From Flavobacterium sp. ZT3R18 (lineage in GTDB: Bacteria > Bacteroidota > Bacteroidia > Flavobacteriales > Flavobacteriaceae), in contig NZ_VJZS01000008.1 in the NCBI RefSeq assembly GCF_007097385.1, forward strand, positions 124,001 through 188,000: 64,000 nucleotides of DNA, given 5' to 3'. This document shows positions 1 to 8,641 of the stretch, in pieces (position 1 is the first letter of the stretch; each line of letters begins with the position of its first letter). Below the pieces are notes generated by a model, which saw only the letters and a list, made by a program, of their open reading frames with translations, was not told where the DNA came from and made no database searches. The translations under genes and the position numbers were made by a program.

Positions 1-2241
1 AGGTGCTGCAGAAATACCTGTAATGGCGTTTTCTCCACCTGTTGGGATAACTGGGTTTGATGGTAAGAATGGTACTAAGTGTTTAGCCACACAAATAGGT
101 CCTACACCTGGTCCACCACCACCGTGAGGGATAGCGAATGTTTTGTGAAGGTTCAAGTGACAAACGTCAGCTCCAATGGTTGCTGGGTTGGTCAAACCAA
201 CTTGCGCATTCATGTTGGCTCCATCCATGTAAACTTGTCCACCGTTTTCGTGGATTAATTGTGTGATTTCGATAATGGCGCTTTCAAAAACCCCATGAGT
301 CGATGGATAAGTTACCATCAAACACGATAAGTTGTCTTTGTGAAGAATTGCTTTTTCGCGTAAATCATCTACGTCTATATTTCCGTTTTCTAATGTTTTG
401 GTTACGATAACTTTCATACCCGCCATAGCTGCAGAAGCCGGATTGGTTCCGTGAGCCGATGATGGAATTAAAGCAATGTTTCTGTGATGATCTCCACGTG
501 ATTGGTGATAAGCACGAATTACCATTAATCCTGCATATTCTCCTTGTGCACCTGAGTTAGGTTGCAAAGTTGTTCCTGCAAAACCAGTAATTACGTTTAA
601 TTGTTGTTCTAGTTTAGACAACATTTCTTGGTATCCTTGTGCTTGGTCTAATGGTGCAAAAGGGTGAATGTTGTTCCAAAGTGCGTTGCTTAGTGGCAAC
701 ATCTCTGAAGCTGCATTCAGTTTCATGGTACAAGAACCCAAAGAAATCATGGAGTGATTCAATGATAAGTCTTTACGCTCCAGCATTTTGATGTAACGCA
801 TCATAGCTGATTCCGAGTGGAATTTATTGAAAACATCGTGTTGTAAAAAAGATGATGTTCTTTTTAAATCCTCTGGAAAATGGTTGGCTTCTGATACAGT
901 TTCGATTGTTGTCGCTTGCTTACCATTTGCGGAAGCGAAAATTCCAACGATTTTATTGATATCGGCAATACTTGTAGTTTCATTCAAAGAGATAGAAACT
1001 GTATTTTCGTCGATATAATAAAAGTTTACTTCGTTTTGTTCTGCAATTTCTTTTGTTTTTTTCGCATCGGCTTTGATTACGATAGTGTCAAAGAAAGCGG
1101 TATTGGTTTGTTGTAAACCTAGTTTTTCTAATTCGTTTGCCAAAGTAGCGGTCAAAGCGTGAACTTTATTTGCGATATATTGCAAACCTTTTGGCCCGTG
1201 ATATACAGCGTACATTCCGGCCATAACAGATAACAAAACTTGAGCAGTACAGATATTTGAAGTCGCTTTGTCACGTTTGATGTGTTGCTCACGAGTTTGC
1301 AAAGCCATACGTAGCGCACGATTCCCGTTAGTATCAACCGTTACCCCGATGATTCTTCCTGGCATTGATCGTTTGTACTCGTCTTTGGTAGCAAAATAAG
1401 CAGCGTGTGGACCACCGTAACCCAACGGAATTCCGAAACGTTGTGTCGTTCCAACCACTACTGCAGCTCCCATTTCTCCAGGAGGAGTCAGTTTTGTTAA
1501 ACTCAAAATATCGGCAGCTACGGCTACTTTTATTTCATTGGCGGCTGCTTTTGCAATAAATGCACTATAGTCATTTACTTGACCATATTTCCCAGGATAT
1601 TGTAGGATTGCTCCGAAAAAGTCTGTTGAGAAATCAAAGTTTTCGTGGTTACCAACAACCAATTCTATTCCGATTGGAGTAGAGCGTGTTTGCAAAACCG
1701 ATAACGTTTGTGGTAATATTTCTTCAGAAACGAAGAATTTATTGATGTTGTTTTTCTTTTGATCACGTGATCTTACGTCGAATAACAGTGCCATTGCCTC
1801 AGCAGCTGCAGTTGCTTCATCCAATAAAGAAGCATTGGCGATTTCCATTCCGGTAAGTTCAACTACCATCGTTTGGAAATTCAAAATAGCTTCAAGACGA
1901 CCTTGAGCAATTTCGGCTTGGTAAGGCGTATAAGCGGTGTACCATCCTGGGTTTTCAAAAATATTTCTTTGAATAACCGCTGGAACGATAGCTTGATTGT
2001 ATCCTAATCCGATGTAAGTTTGAAACATTTTGTTCTTACTTCCCAATTCAGCAATATGATTAGAATACTCATATTCAGTCATGGATGGATCTAAAGCAAG
2101 AGGGGCTTTTAGGCGGATATCATCTGGAAGTGTTTCGTACACAAGTTGTTCGATGGAGTCAACTCCTATAGTTTTCAACATGTGTTGTAAGTCGGTTTCT
2201 CTAGGACCAATGTGTCTTAAAGCAAAAGAATCTGTTTTCAT
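1..2241 (-). CDS. gcvP: Glycine dehydrogenase (P-protein), C-terminus cut by window edge
   Basis: Decarboxylating subunit of the glycine cleavage system: a cytoplasmic PLP enzyme that takes CO2 from glycine and passes the aminomethyl group to the H-protein lipoamide. The reading frame is open from the ATG at 2239-2241 (MKTDSFALRHIGPRE) to position 1, giving 747 codons of a protein usually near 950 residues, so about 200 C-terminal residues lie outside. The PLP-lysine segment HLNLHKTFAIPHGGGGPG is present with the Schiff-base lysine at residue 700. Many family members have D where this one has N in HLNLHK. A TAnnTTTG box on the minus strand at 2363-2370 is a plausible promoter with a leader of about 120 bases. 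The gene is divergent from its neighbour. Confidence 0.97.
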   Translation of the reverse strand, partial: MKTDSFALRHIGPRETDLQHMLKTIGVDSIEQLVYETLPDDIRLKAPLALDPSMTEYEYSNHIAELGSKNKMFQTYIGLGYNQAIVPAVIQRNIFENPGWYTAYTPYQAEIAQGRLEAILNFQTMVVELTGMEIANASLLDEATAAAEAMALLFDVRSRDQKKNNINKFFVSEEILPQTLSVLQTRSTPIGIELVVGNHENFDFSTDFFGAILQYPGKYGQVNDYSAFIAKAAANEIKVAVAADILSLTKLTPPGEMGAAVVVGTTQRFGIPLGYGGPHAAYFATKDEYKRSMPGRIIGVTVDTNGNRALRMALQTREQHIKRDKATSNICTAQVLLSVMAGMYAVYHGPKGLQYIANKVHALTATLANELEKLGLQQTNTAFFDTIVIKADAKKTKEIAEQNEVNFYYIDENTVSISLNETTSIADINKIVGIFASANGKQATTIETVSEANHFPEDLKRTSSFLQHDVFNKFHSESAMMRYIKMLERKDLSLNHSMISLGSCTMKLNAASEMLPLSNALWNNIHPFAPLDQAQGYQEMLSKLEQQLNVITGFAGTTLQPNSGAQGEYAGLMVIRAYHQSRGDHHRNIALIPSSAHGTNPASAAMAGMKVIVTKTLENGNIDVDDLREKAILHKDNLSCLMVTYPSTHGVFESAIIEITQLIHENGGQVYMDGANMNAQVGLTNPATIGADVCHLNLHKTFAIPHGGGGPGVGPICVAKHLVPFLPSNPVIPTGGENAITGISAAP

Positions 2242-2362
2242 GTGTAGTTAATGTTTTTTTTAAGTCTAAAGAAAAAGCCTGATTGTTTAAAGATTCATTT
2301 ATATTTGATTTTAATCAGTACTGTTTAATGTAGAAATAAATGCGTTGTTTTTTTTTATGGCG

Positions 2363-2370
2363 CAAAATTA
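2363..2370 (-). promoter_or_regulatory. gcvP: Putative -7 box of gcvP
   Basis: The minus strand reads TAATTTTG, matching the Bacteroidetes -7 consensus TAnnTTTG, 122 bases ahead of the gcvP ATG. No clear -33 TTG is visible, so this is a motif match only. Confidence 0.4.
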
Positions 2371-2466
2371 AATATTAATCTATTAATAAAGCCCTTTTTT
2401 AACTTGATTTTATAGGGATTTTTCAACTAATGGACTGGTTTATTAACAATTGATTAAATTTACTAG

Positions 2467-3306
2467 ATGAAGGGATTGAAAATGATAGTCCAATTTTATA
2501 TAAACAGCAGTTTACACGTTGGTTTGTCCTGTTATGCTTTGGTTCGAATTACCCAAATATTGTTACAGATTTCGCAACAAAATGCCGTGGGGTATTTTGT
2601 TTTTTGGGGTACCATAGTAGGATATAACTTTGTAAAGTATGAAGAGTTGGCAAGAGCCAAGAAACTACAAATGCGAAACCAACTACGATGGATTGCGCTT
2701 TTTAGTTTTTTTTCTTTTATAATGACGGGCTATTATTTCTTTCTGTTGGAACTCCTCACTCAAATAATTGCAGTTGTTTTTCTGGGATTGACCTTGCTTT
2801 ATACACTTCCGTTTTTTCCGAATAGGAATAATGCCCGAAATTGGGCAGGAGTAAAGATTTATATAGTGTCGTTTTGTTGGGTTGGAGCAACCGTGTTTTT
2901 GCCTGTACTGAATGCAAGTGTTACTCTTACGGCAAACATTGGAATACTCTCCGTACAACGATTTATCTTAATTTTTGTTTTGATTCTCATTTTTGAAATT
3001 ATCGATTTACGACATGACAATCCCAATTTAAGAACTGTACCTCAGCAGATAGGAGTGAAGCGAACCAAAATATTGGGCTATGTTTTGTTGGTTGTTTTTT
3101 GTGGATTAGAACTTCTCAATATCAATGGCAATATCAATGGCAATATCAATGGCAATGGCAATATTCAATTTTTGATATTGCCATTGATTTTTGCTATTGC
3201 TATTGCCTTGGCTTCCGCCAATGAAGAACGCTCGAAATATTACACTTCATTTTGGGTCGAAAGCATTCCTGTTGTTTGGTGGATTTGTCTTTTTTTAGCA
3301 CATTGA
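2467..3306 (+). CDS. UbiA-like prenyltransferase-family membrane protein
   Basis: A polytopic inner-membrane protein of 279 residues with about seven to eight hydrophobic segments. The order resembles UbiA-type prenyltransferases: a first loop with YNFVKYEELARA where UbiA enzymes have an NDxxD motif, and a second loop EIIDLRHDNPNLRTVPQQIG resembling the DxxxD region followed by T(L/V)P. The first acidic motif is degenerate, so catalysis is doubtful. Residues about 218-233 are a low-complexity run of alternating N, I and G encoded by DNA hexamer repeats, placed in a loop before the last membrane helices. The start could be 2467 or the in-frame ATG at 2482. The assignment rests on topology and partial motifs. 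Confidence 0.6.
   Translation: MKGLKMIVQFYINSSLHVGLSCYALVRITQILLQISQQNAVGYFVFWGTIVGYNFVKYEELARAKKLQMRNQLRWIALFSFFSFIMTGYYFFLLELLTQIIAVVFLGLTLLYTLPFFPNRNNARNWAGVKIYIVSFCWVGATVFLPVLNASVTLTANIGILSVQRFILIFVLILIFEIIDLRHDNPNLRTVPQQIGVKRTKILGYVLLVVFCGLELLNINGNINGNINGNGNIQFLILPLIFAIAIALASANEERSKYYTSFWVESIPVVWWICLFLAH
3115..3207. repeat. Hexamer repeats inside the UbiA-like gene (NNCAAT then ATTGNN)
   Basis: Eight consecutive hexamers of form NNCAAT (CTCAAT, ATCAAT, GGCAAT) run from 3115 to 3162, in frame with the gene. They are followed at 3177-3207 by ATTGCC, ATTGAT, ATTGCT and ATTGCC, the same hexamer family read from the other strand. The block can therefore fold on itself and is prone to slippage in steps of two codons. 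Confidence 0.85.
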
Positions 3307-3358
3307 TTCAATAGAAGCATTCGGTTTTTTTTTTTCTTTTTTCTTTTTTCTTTTTTTC

Positions 3359-3466
3359 ATTGAAATTGAAATTGTCATTGCTATTGCTATTGCTATTGCT
3401 ATTGCTATTGCTATTGCTATTGCTATTGCCATTGCCATTGAAATTGCTATTGAAATTGCTATTGAA
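3359..3466. repeat. Hexamer microsatellite ATTGNN x18
   Basis: Eighteen uninterrupted hexamers of form ATTGNN: two ATTGAA, one ATTGTC, eight ATTGCT in a row, two ATTGCC, then alternating ATTGAA and ATTGCT. It starts about 50 bases after the UbiA-like stop codon and is preceded by a long T/C-rich tract. It is complementary to the NNCAAT block inside the gene, so the two could pair in the transcript. Confidence 0.9.
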
Positions 3467-3500
3467 ACTGTCCTTTTGTTTTTTTAAAACATACTAATCA

Positions 3501-3578
3501 GTGAATACAATCACCAAAATATATAATAATTGGTGAATATAATCACTAAAAAACATAATTATCAGTGAAAATAAAAAT
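3501..3578. promoter_or_regulatory. Three operator-like elements at 32-bp period
   Basis: GTGAATACAATCAC at 3501-3514 and GTGAATATAATCAC at 3533-3546 are palindromes of form GTGA-N6-TCAC. A third left half-site GTGA starts at 3565. Starts are spaced exactly 32 bases apart (about three helical turns), and each is preceded by TCA or TTG. They lie directly upstream of the -7 box of the following ATPase gene, as expected for a repressor or autoregulatory site. Confidence 0.6.
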
Positions 3579-3585
3579 ATTTCGT

Positions 3586-3593
3586 TACATTTG
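3586..3593 (+). promoter_or_regulatory. -7 box of the DUF4143 ATPase gene
   Basis: TACATTTG matches TAnnTTTG. Transcription should begin around 3598-3602, which rules out the TTG codon at 3591 as start and leaves the ATG at 3609 with a very short leader. Confidence 0.6.
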
Positions 3594-3608
3594 TTTAAAA
3601 TTAATGTA

Positions 3609-4724
3609 ATGATAATAAGGAGTTTAATAGATAGAATAAGAGATAGGTTGAATAAAGGAAAAGCAATCGTTCTTGTTGGCCCGCGTCAAGTGGGAAAAAC
3701 GACCTTGATAAATACTTTGTTGAAGGATATCTCGTATTTGTTTTTGGATGGTGATGATTCGGTGGTGATGGATACTTTGGCGAATGCCAATACCGAAACG
3801 TTGAAGAGTATTATAGGAGATTACAAATATATTTTTATTGATGAGGTACAACGCATTCCGAACATTGGTTTGAAGCTAAAAATTATTGTTGACCAAATAA
3901 AAGATGTTCAGGTGATTGTGAGCGGTTCTTCGGTTTTGGATATTCACAATATGACACAGGAACCGCTAACGGGGAGGAAATTTGAGTTTCAAATGTTTCC
4001 TGTTTCTTGGAGCGAATTCGAGAATAATGTGGGGTACATCAAAGCACAGCAGCAACTCGAACTGCGGTTGCTTTACGGAATGTATCCTGACGTAATCAAT
4101 AATTTTGGGAATGAATATGAGATTCTTAAAAATCTGGTATCGAGTTATTTATACAAAGATATTTTATCTCTGACTGGTATTCGGAAATCCGAAGTTTTAG
4201 AAAAAATTCTACAGGCTTTGGCGTTGCAAATTGGTAGTGAAGTAAGTTATAACGAAATTGCACAATTGGTTGGAGTCGATAAAAATACAGTCAGTAATTA
4301 TATTGATTTGCTCGAAAAAAGTTTTGTGGTTTTTAAGTTGAACAGTTTCAGCCGAAACGTTCGAAATGAAATCAAAGCCAACAGGAAAATATATTTTTAT
4401 GACAATGGCGTTCGGAATATGCTGATTGGGAATTTTAATTTTTTGGAATTCCGTCAAGACAAAGGAGCGCTGTGGGAAAACTTCCTGATTTCGGAACGAA
4501 TGAAAGTGTTGAGTTACCAAAACAGCATAGCGAAGCCTTTTTTCTGGCGAACTACTCAGCAACAAGAAATCGATTATATTGAAACCGTTGCCGATGAAGT
4601 TAACGCTTATGAATTTAAGTGGAAAGCCAAAAAAGCGAAACTGCCTAAAACTTTTTCGGATAATTATCAAGGGGGTTTTACGGTTGTGACTGTGGAGAAT
4701 TTTAGGGAGTTTTTGAAGATTTAA
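3609..4724 (+). CDS. AAA-type ATPase with C-terminal DUF4143 domain
   Basis: A 371-residue ATP-binding protein of the AAA_14/DUF4143 type, common in Bacteroidetes. It is of unknown role and often found in accessory DNA. The Walker A is GPRQVGKTT at residues 24-32, and the Walker B is YIFIDEVQ. A sensor segment SGSSVLDI follows, then a winged-helix-like stretch (SYNEIAQLVGVDKNTVSNYI). The C-terminal part EIDYIETVADEVNAYEFKWK resembles the PD-(D/E)xK-like fold of DUF4143. The ATG at 3609 is chosen because an upstream TTG at 3591 lies within the -7 box. The gene stands alone, with phased palindromes in front of it. Function is not known; a role as a stand-alone toxin-antitoxin-like or DNA-processing ATPase is speculation. 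Confidence 0.85.
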   Translation: MIIRSLIDRIRDRLNKGKAIVLVGPRQVGKTTLINTLLKDISYLFLDGDDSVVMDTLANANTETLKSIIGDYKYIFIDEVQRIPNIGLKLKIIVDQIKDVQVIVSGSSVLDIHNMTQEPLTGRKFEFQMFPVSWSEFENNVGYIKAQQQLELRLLYGMYPDVINNFGNEYEILKNLVSSYLYKDILSLTGIRKSEVLEKILQALALQIGSEVSYNEIAQLVGVDKNTVSNYIDLLEKSFVVFKLNSFSRNVRNEIKANRKIYFYDNGVRNMLIGNFNFLEFRQDKGALWENFLISERMKVLSYQNSIAKPFFWRTTQQQEIDYIETVADEVNAYEFKWKAKKAKLPKTFSDNYQGGFTVVTVENFREFLKI

Positions 4725-5120
4725 TTTTCTGACAACTCTCTCGAAACCTTCTTCCTCTTCATTTACAAAACAAGGTATAAGTTCAAGGTTGTTATTCGGC
4801 TTTAGTGGAGCATTTAGATTTCGAAGTATTTGTCTTGCCACTAGGCTGTTTCGTTGTAATCGATATAGTTTTCTAGTGTCTGGTTCTGTTGTTGTTATGA
4901 ATTGATATTTTAGGCTTTAAAAATTTATAAAAAACAATATAAAATCAGGTATTTATACGTGGTCGTAATTTGAATTAATTAGCCATATTTGGCTCAATAC
5001 TATTATAAAAAAAAGGAGATTTTGTAAATTGAGTTATAAATTAATTTTCTTAATAATATTTGTCTATATGAGTTATTAAGCTTTGCTTATTGAAAAGATT
5101 AGTAATACACAATAGATAAA
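4725..5120. other. Gene-poor interval with an open minus-strand remnant
   Basis: On the minus strand a frame is open from about 4915 down through 4735 and reads ...EPDTRKLYRLQRNSLV... followed by ...LELIPCFVNEEEEGFERVV.... The composition looks protein-like, but the frame has no ATG at its upstream end and runs into the ATPase gene antisense. I read it as a gene fragment of unrecognised family. The rest, to 5120, is AT-rich without features. Confidence 0.25.
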
Positions 5121-5210
5121 AATCGAGGTGACAAGTAGACTCACTTCAATAAATGATACTGATTAGCACAGTAAAAAGCTAGGACGAAATCTGAAAAACA
5201 TCATGAATAG
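5121..5210 (+). promoter_or_regulatory. Structured leader, copy A
   Basis: Hairpin GAGGTGA (5125-5131) with TCACTTC (5141-5147), loop CAAGTAGAC. A second small hairpin ACTG/CAGT lies at 5158-5172. Then GCACAGTAAAAAGC and AATCTGAAAA match the leader at 17705-17790 almost base for base. The ATG of the next gene is about 100 bases after the first stem. Confidence 0.55.
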
Positions 5211-5225
5211 AAAAAAATCAATTAT

Positions 5226-5708
5226 ATGAAAAACGAAGAAATAATTTCTGAAACAGAAGCGGTTTTGGCAACAATTAACCCTGAAGTTGTGCGAATCCGC
5301 ACCATTAATCCAAAACTTGCCCAAAGTTATGTTGATAATTGGAAAAACGGCCAGTACCAGATTGTACCAGATACTGTTATTCCTTCTTTAGGTCAAATAC
5401 AGCTAAATTCCTTTAGTTTTTCCATTAATGATTTTGAGCAATTATCAAATTTAACAAAGGAATACAATAAAAAAAATCCTTCTAAAAAAATAGAAGCCGT
5501 GAATTGTAGGATTGGTTTAAAACCAGTTCCGAATGTGGAGGGCGCTTTTTTACCTTATATGTTTTTTGAACCACTTATCGGAAATGAACCAGGAAAACGC
5601 CTTCCATTTGTGCCTTCTGGAGATGAAAATACCGAAGTACTAGTTAGCGCATGTTATGACGTCTGCTATCCCTGCCCTCCAACATGCCCTCAGAATGTAA
5701 ATGAATGA
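5226..5708 (+). CDS. Hypothetical soluble protein upstream of a two-component cassette
   Basis: A 160-residue protein without signal peptide or membrane segment. I do not recognise a named domain. The middle part (NCRIGLKPVPNVEG, YMFFEPL) looks globular. The C-terminus is cysteine- and proline-rich, with CYDVCYPCPPTCP near residues 144-156, which could bind metal or form disulfides. It is preceded by leader copy A, which ties it to the lectin and cystatin-like genes further downstream. It is followed within 43 bases by a membrane protein, a histidine kinase and a response regulator, so it may be the input or an output of that cassette. Function is unknown. Confidence 0.7.
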   Translation: MKNEEIISETEAVLATINPEVVRIRTINPKLAQSYVDNWKNGQYQIVPDTVIPSLGQIQLNSFSFSINDFEQLSNLTKEYNKKNPSKKIEAVNCRIGLKPVPNVEGAFLPYMFFEPLIGNEPGKRLPFVPSGDENTEVLVSACYDVCYPCPPTCPQNVNE

Positions 5709-5750
5709 GAACAAATTATGCGGGGTTTCTAATTCAATAAATACCTTTTC

Positions 5751-6401
5751 ATGTTTTCAGAAATCAAGATTTTTTTTTTCACCTATGCTCCTTGGATGAT
5801 TATTTTACCCATCTATTTAACATTTAGAAGTCGTGAAAAACATTCGCTGGAAATAAAAATAATATCCTATTATTTGGTGTTGTCAGTGCTTGCATTGATA
5901 ACATCATTTTTATGCTGGAAAAAAAGCATTAATAATCTTCCTGTAAATCATGTTTTTACCTTATTCGAGTTTTTAATTTTAGTATGGTTCTATTCAAAAT
6001 TGCTTGTAGGATTCATTTCAAAAAAAGCATTTATAGTATTAACCCTTTTCTTTACGATTTTCGCACTAATTGACTCGGTCTTTCTTGAAAGTATATTTAG
6101 TTTTAATACTTTAGGACGTTCGGTTGAAGCTCTCATCTTTATTTCTCTTTCTTTTTGTTGGTTTATAAAATTGCTTAACAACGAGCAAATTTTAAACTCC
6201 TCGGAATCCAAAGGAATAAGTTATATCGTTGGTGGATTTTTTATTTATTTTTCAGGCTCCATTATATTATTTTCCTTTAGTACTTGTATTAATGAAATGA
6301 CTTATTCATTATCCTTGAATATCTGGACAATACATACCTTTTTATTGGTAATTATGTACCTCATCATGTCGCTTGGTTTAATCAAATGCCAAACTAAATG
6401 A
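5751..6401 (+). CDS. Six- to seven-helix membrane protein of a two-component cassette
   Basis: A 216-residue integral membrane protein with about seven hydrophobic segments and short loops. No enzymatic motif is visible. Its stop codon overlaps the start of the histidine kinase (ATGA at 6398-6401), so the two are translationally coupled. Proteins of this size and topology are often encoded immediately ahead of NarL-type kinase/regulator pairs in Bacteroidetes, where they may act as membrane sensor or input partner. That role is inference from position. Confidence 0.7.
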   Translation: MFSEIKIFFFTYAPWMIILPIYLTFRSREKHSLEIKIISYYLVLSVLALITSFLCWKKSINNLPVNHVFTLFEFLILVWFYSKLLVGFISKKAFIVLTLFFTIFALIDSVFLESIFSFNTLGRSVEALIFISLSFCWFIKLLNNEQILNSSESKGISYIVGGFFIYFSGSIILFSFSTCINEMTYSLSLNIWTIHTFLLVIMYLIMSLGLIKCQTK

Positions 6402-7186
6402 ATATGTACTATGGGATACTCTTTAGTATGTTATCCTTTGCGATAATAGCGGGAGGGTCGATTTTAGTATTCGTTTTGTATCAGAAACGATTGTTGAAAA
6501 AACAAGAAGAATTCTACTTACTAGATGCCAGATATAAAAAAGATTTAATCATAAATACCATACAATCGGCAGAAGTCGAGCGCATGCGCATTGCCAAGGA
6601 TATACACGATGAAATAGGCAGCATCTTTTCTAGCTTGTCCCTTGCTGTGAATCAAATTAAAAAAGAAGATCATTTGTCAAAAGAACAGGTTCAGATTAGT
6701 AAAAGCCTTATACAGACAGGTATCAACAGTATTCGCAGGATCTCACACGCTATTGTACCCTTTGAACTAGAATTATTAGGGCTTCAGCAAACACTTGATA
6801 ATCATTTCAATTCCATTTCCTCTCTTTCAGGAATAACTATAAATTTCGAAAACGAATACAAGCTGGATTTATTAAACAATGACACTGCCTTAGCCATTTA
6901 TAGAATCATGCAGGAATTACTTTCCAACTGTATTAAATATGCTCAAGCAAAAAAAATAACTGTTTGGATTAAACATAATAAAGATAAAAAATGCCTCAAC
7001 ATAACCTATCGTGATGATGGAATTGGTCTTGATATGAAAAATAAAAACTTACAAAAAGGGATTGGATTAAAAAACATAGAAAGCAGGATCATTGCTTTAG
7101 AAGGAGCTGTAAACTTTAATTCTGAACCCGCTAAAGGTTTTGAATGTGAACTAATGATTCCTCTCAATAAAAACAATATTAAATGA
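6398..7186 (+). CDS. Sensor histidine kinase, NarL/DesK type (HisKA_3)
   Basis: A 262-residue kinase that autophosphorylates on histidine and passes the phosphate to the coupled regulator. A single N-terminal membrane segment (residues about 5-29) is followed by a coiled-coil linker. The HisKA_3 dimerisation motif AKDIHDEIGS has phosphoacceptor His70. The HATPase domain has an N-box (ELLSNCIKYAQA), a G1 box (DDGIGLD) and a G2 region (GIGLKNIESR). No periplasmic sensor domain is present, so sensing probably depends on the preceding membrane protein. The end overlaps the regulator start (ATGA at 7183-7186). Confidence 0.93.
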   Translation: MNMYYGILFSMLSFAIIAGGSILVFVLYQKRLLKKQEEFYLLDARYKKDLIINTIQSAEVERMRIAKDIHDEIGSIFSSLSLAVNQIKKEDHLSKEQVQISKSLIQTGINSIRRISHAIVPFELELLGLQQTLDNHFNSISSLSGITINFENEYKLDLLNNDTALAIYRIMQELLSNCIKYAQAKKITVWIKHNKDKKCLNITYRDDGIGLDMKNKNLQKGIGLKNIESRIIALEGAVNFNSEPAKGFECELMIPLNKNNIK

Positions 7187-7845
7187 TCAATATAGCTATT
7201 GCAGAAGATCAGGTATTATTCCGGAAAGGTATAATTTCTCTTTTAACAACATTTAATGATGTAAAAGTTTGTATTGAATCTGGAAATGGAGAAGAACTCT
7301 TAGATAAATTATCCATGAGCTCAGAGGTTATAAGTATATGCTTAATTGATCTTAATATGCCTATACTTAATGGCATTGAAACCATGAAACAGGTACGAAA
7401 ATTGTATCCTTCTATAAAAAACATTATTCTCACCATACACGAAGAAGAAAAATACATACATAAATTAATAGAAGAGGGGGCCAATGCCTATTTGGCCAAA
7501 AACACCGAACCTGATGAATTGGAAAAAGCCTTGCATGCTGTTATAAATCAGGACTATTATTTTAATGATGCTAGCATAAAAGCCATGCATAATAATTTGC
7601 AGGGCAAAAAAAACAAATTCATACATACGGCAAGCATTGACCTTACCCGCCGAGAAAAAGAAATTTTGCATTTAATTTGCCAAGAATTTACCAGTCAGGA
7701 AATTGCGCAAAAATTATTTATAAGTGATAGCACAGTAAATGGTCATCGCAATAATTTATTGCTCAAAATTGGATGTAAAAACACTGCGGGTCTTGTTCTT
7801 TTCGCTGTTAAAAATGAGCTTTTTGATTATAGGTTTTCCTCTTAG
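7183..7845 (+). CDS. Response regulator with LuxR-type HTH (NarL family)
   Basis: A 220-residue DNA-binding regulator, partner of the kinase just upstream. The receiver domain has the acidic pair E8-D9, phosphoacceptor Asp56 in CLIDLNMP, and a conserved lysine in AYLAKN. The C-terminal LuxR HTH spans about residues 150-212 (LTRREKEILHLICQEFTSQEIA, then STVNGHRNNLLLKIGCKN). It is the last gene of the four-gene cassette and overlaps the kinase by four bases. A nearby regulon of leader-bearing genes makes it a candidate controller, but no binding site can be shown here. Confidence 0.95.
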   Translation: MINIAIAEDQVLFRKGIISLLTTFNDVKVCIESGNGEELLDKLSMSSEVISICLIDLNMPILNGIETMKQVRKLYPSIKNIILTIHEEEKYIHKLIEEGANAYLAKNTEPDELEKALHAVINQDYYFNDASIKAMHNNLQGKKNKFIHTASIDLTRREKEILHLICQEFTSQEIAQKLFISDSTVNGHRNNLLLKIGCKNTAGLVLFAVKNELFDYRFSS

Positions 7846-8559
7846 AAAAATAATTTTTCCTTCCTTGGCCTTCATTTACTGAGGGCAATAATGAATTCTT
7901 TAAGGTAACTTGTTTTCTCCAAATACGGCTCCTAATTATTTTAAACCTCTCCCATACAGGAACTATTCTGTCATTAATCAATGGTAGTTTGGGAGGATAA
8001 GAGGTCATAGAATGCGAAAAACCAAAATTCATTTAGCTTTTTTGTTTTTTATTGATCAAATGTAATCTTCGATGCCTTCTTTAAAACTAAGAACTTAAAA
8101 CTTTCTTTGGTCAATTCTATTTTAGAATAAAAAAGCATATAGTAGTTATGCAACTATAACTAAGCGGTTAAATAGTGATTTTTTGACAAATAAGAATTTA
8201 CAGAACTATTATAAGTTGAGTTTTGTTATGTTTTTTGTTTTATTCTGTTTTTAGAATAAGTCTTATCCTGCTTATTCCTGCTTCGTGTGTAAGAATTCCT
8301 GTCTTATGTCATTTTACCAGTTTGTACTCAAATTCACCTATAGTTTTACTATTGAAACCGCCATGAAGAAATTTTCTTCCTATAAAAATGAAGAAGTGGT
8401 TCCTGACAACCAAATTTTAAATGTTTTTTCGGAAGAAAAGAAAAGCGTGCAAAATTTATTTTCAAGATTTGTTTCTTATTAATTTTTTAAATGAGATAAC
8501 CTTCATGTGTTTACAGTATTAGTAAAACTTTAAATATTGGTAAGAAGTAAAAAATTAAA

Positions 8560-8622
8560 AAAAGAGGAGCAGAACCCATTAAAAAAAGCGAAGGCGGATC
8601 TGAAACACTTTATAACTAGAAG
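8560..8622 (+). promoter_or_regulatory. Structured leader, copy B (degenerate)
   Basis: Contains GAGGAGCAGAACCCATT, matching the hairpin core of copy D, then AAAAAGCGAAGGCG and ATCTGAAA as in copy D. The first stem is weakened (AGAGG against CCATT), consistent with decay ahead of a dead gene. Confidence 0.45.
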
Positions 8623-8641
8623 GATTTAATTTAAATAAATT

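Noticed and set aside
3359..3466. Tandem hexamers could be taken for a CRISPR or VNTR cassette
   Set aside because: Units are six bases without spacers, so this is a microsatellite, not CRISPR.
4209..4841. 210-codon minus-strand frame across the ATPase gene
   Set aside because: It lies antisense to the clearly coding ATPase. Only the part beyond 4735 has separate protein-like character, and it is noted as a remnant.
7808..8032. 74-codon minus-strand frame after the response regulator
   Set aside because: It overlaps the regulator 3' end, has no recognisable family and no promoter match.
8285..8482. 65-codon plus-strand frame
   Set aside because: Composition and lack of any resemblance suggest debris in a decayed region.
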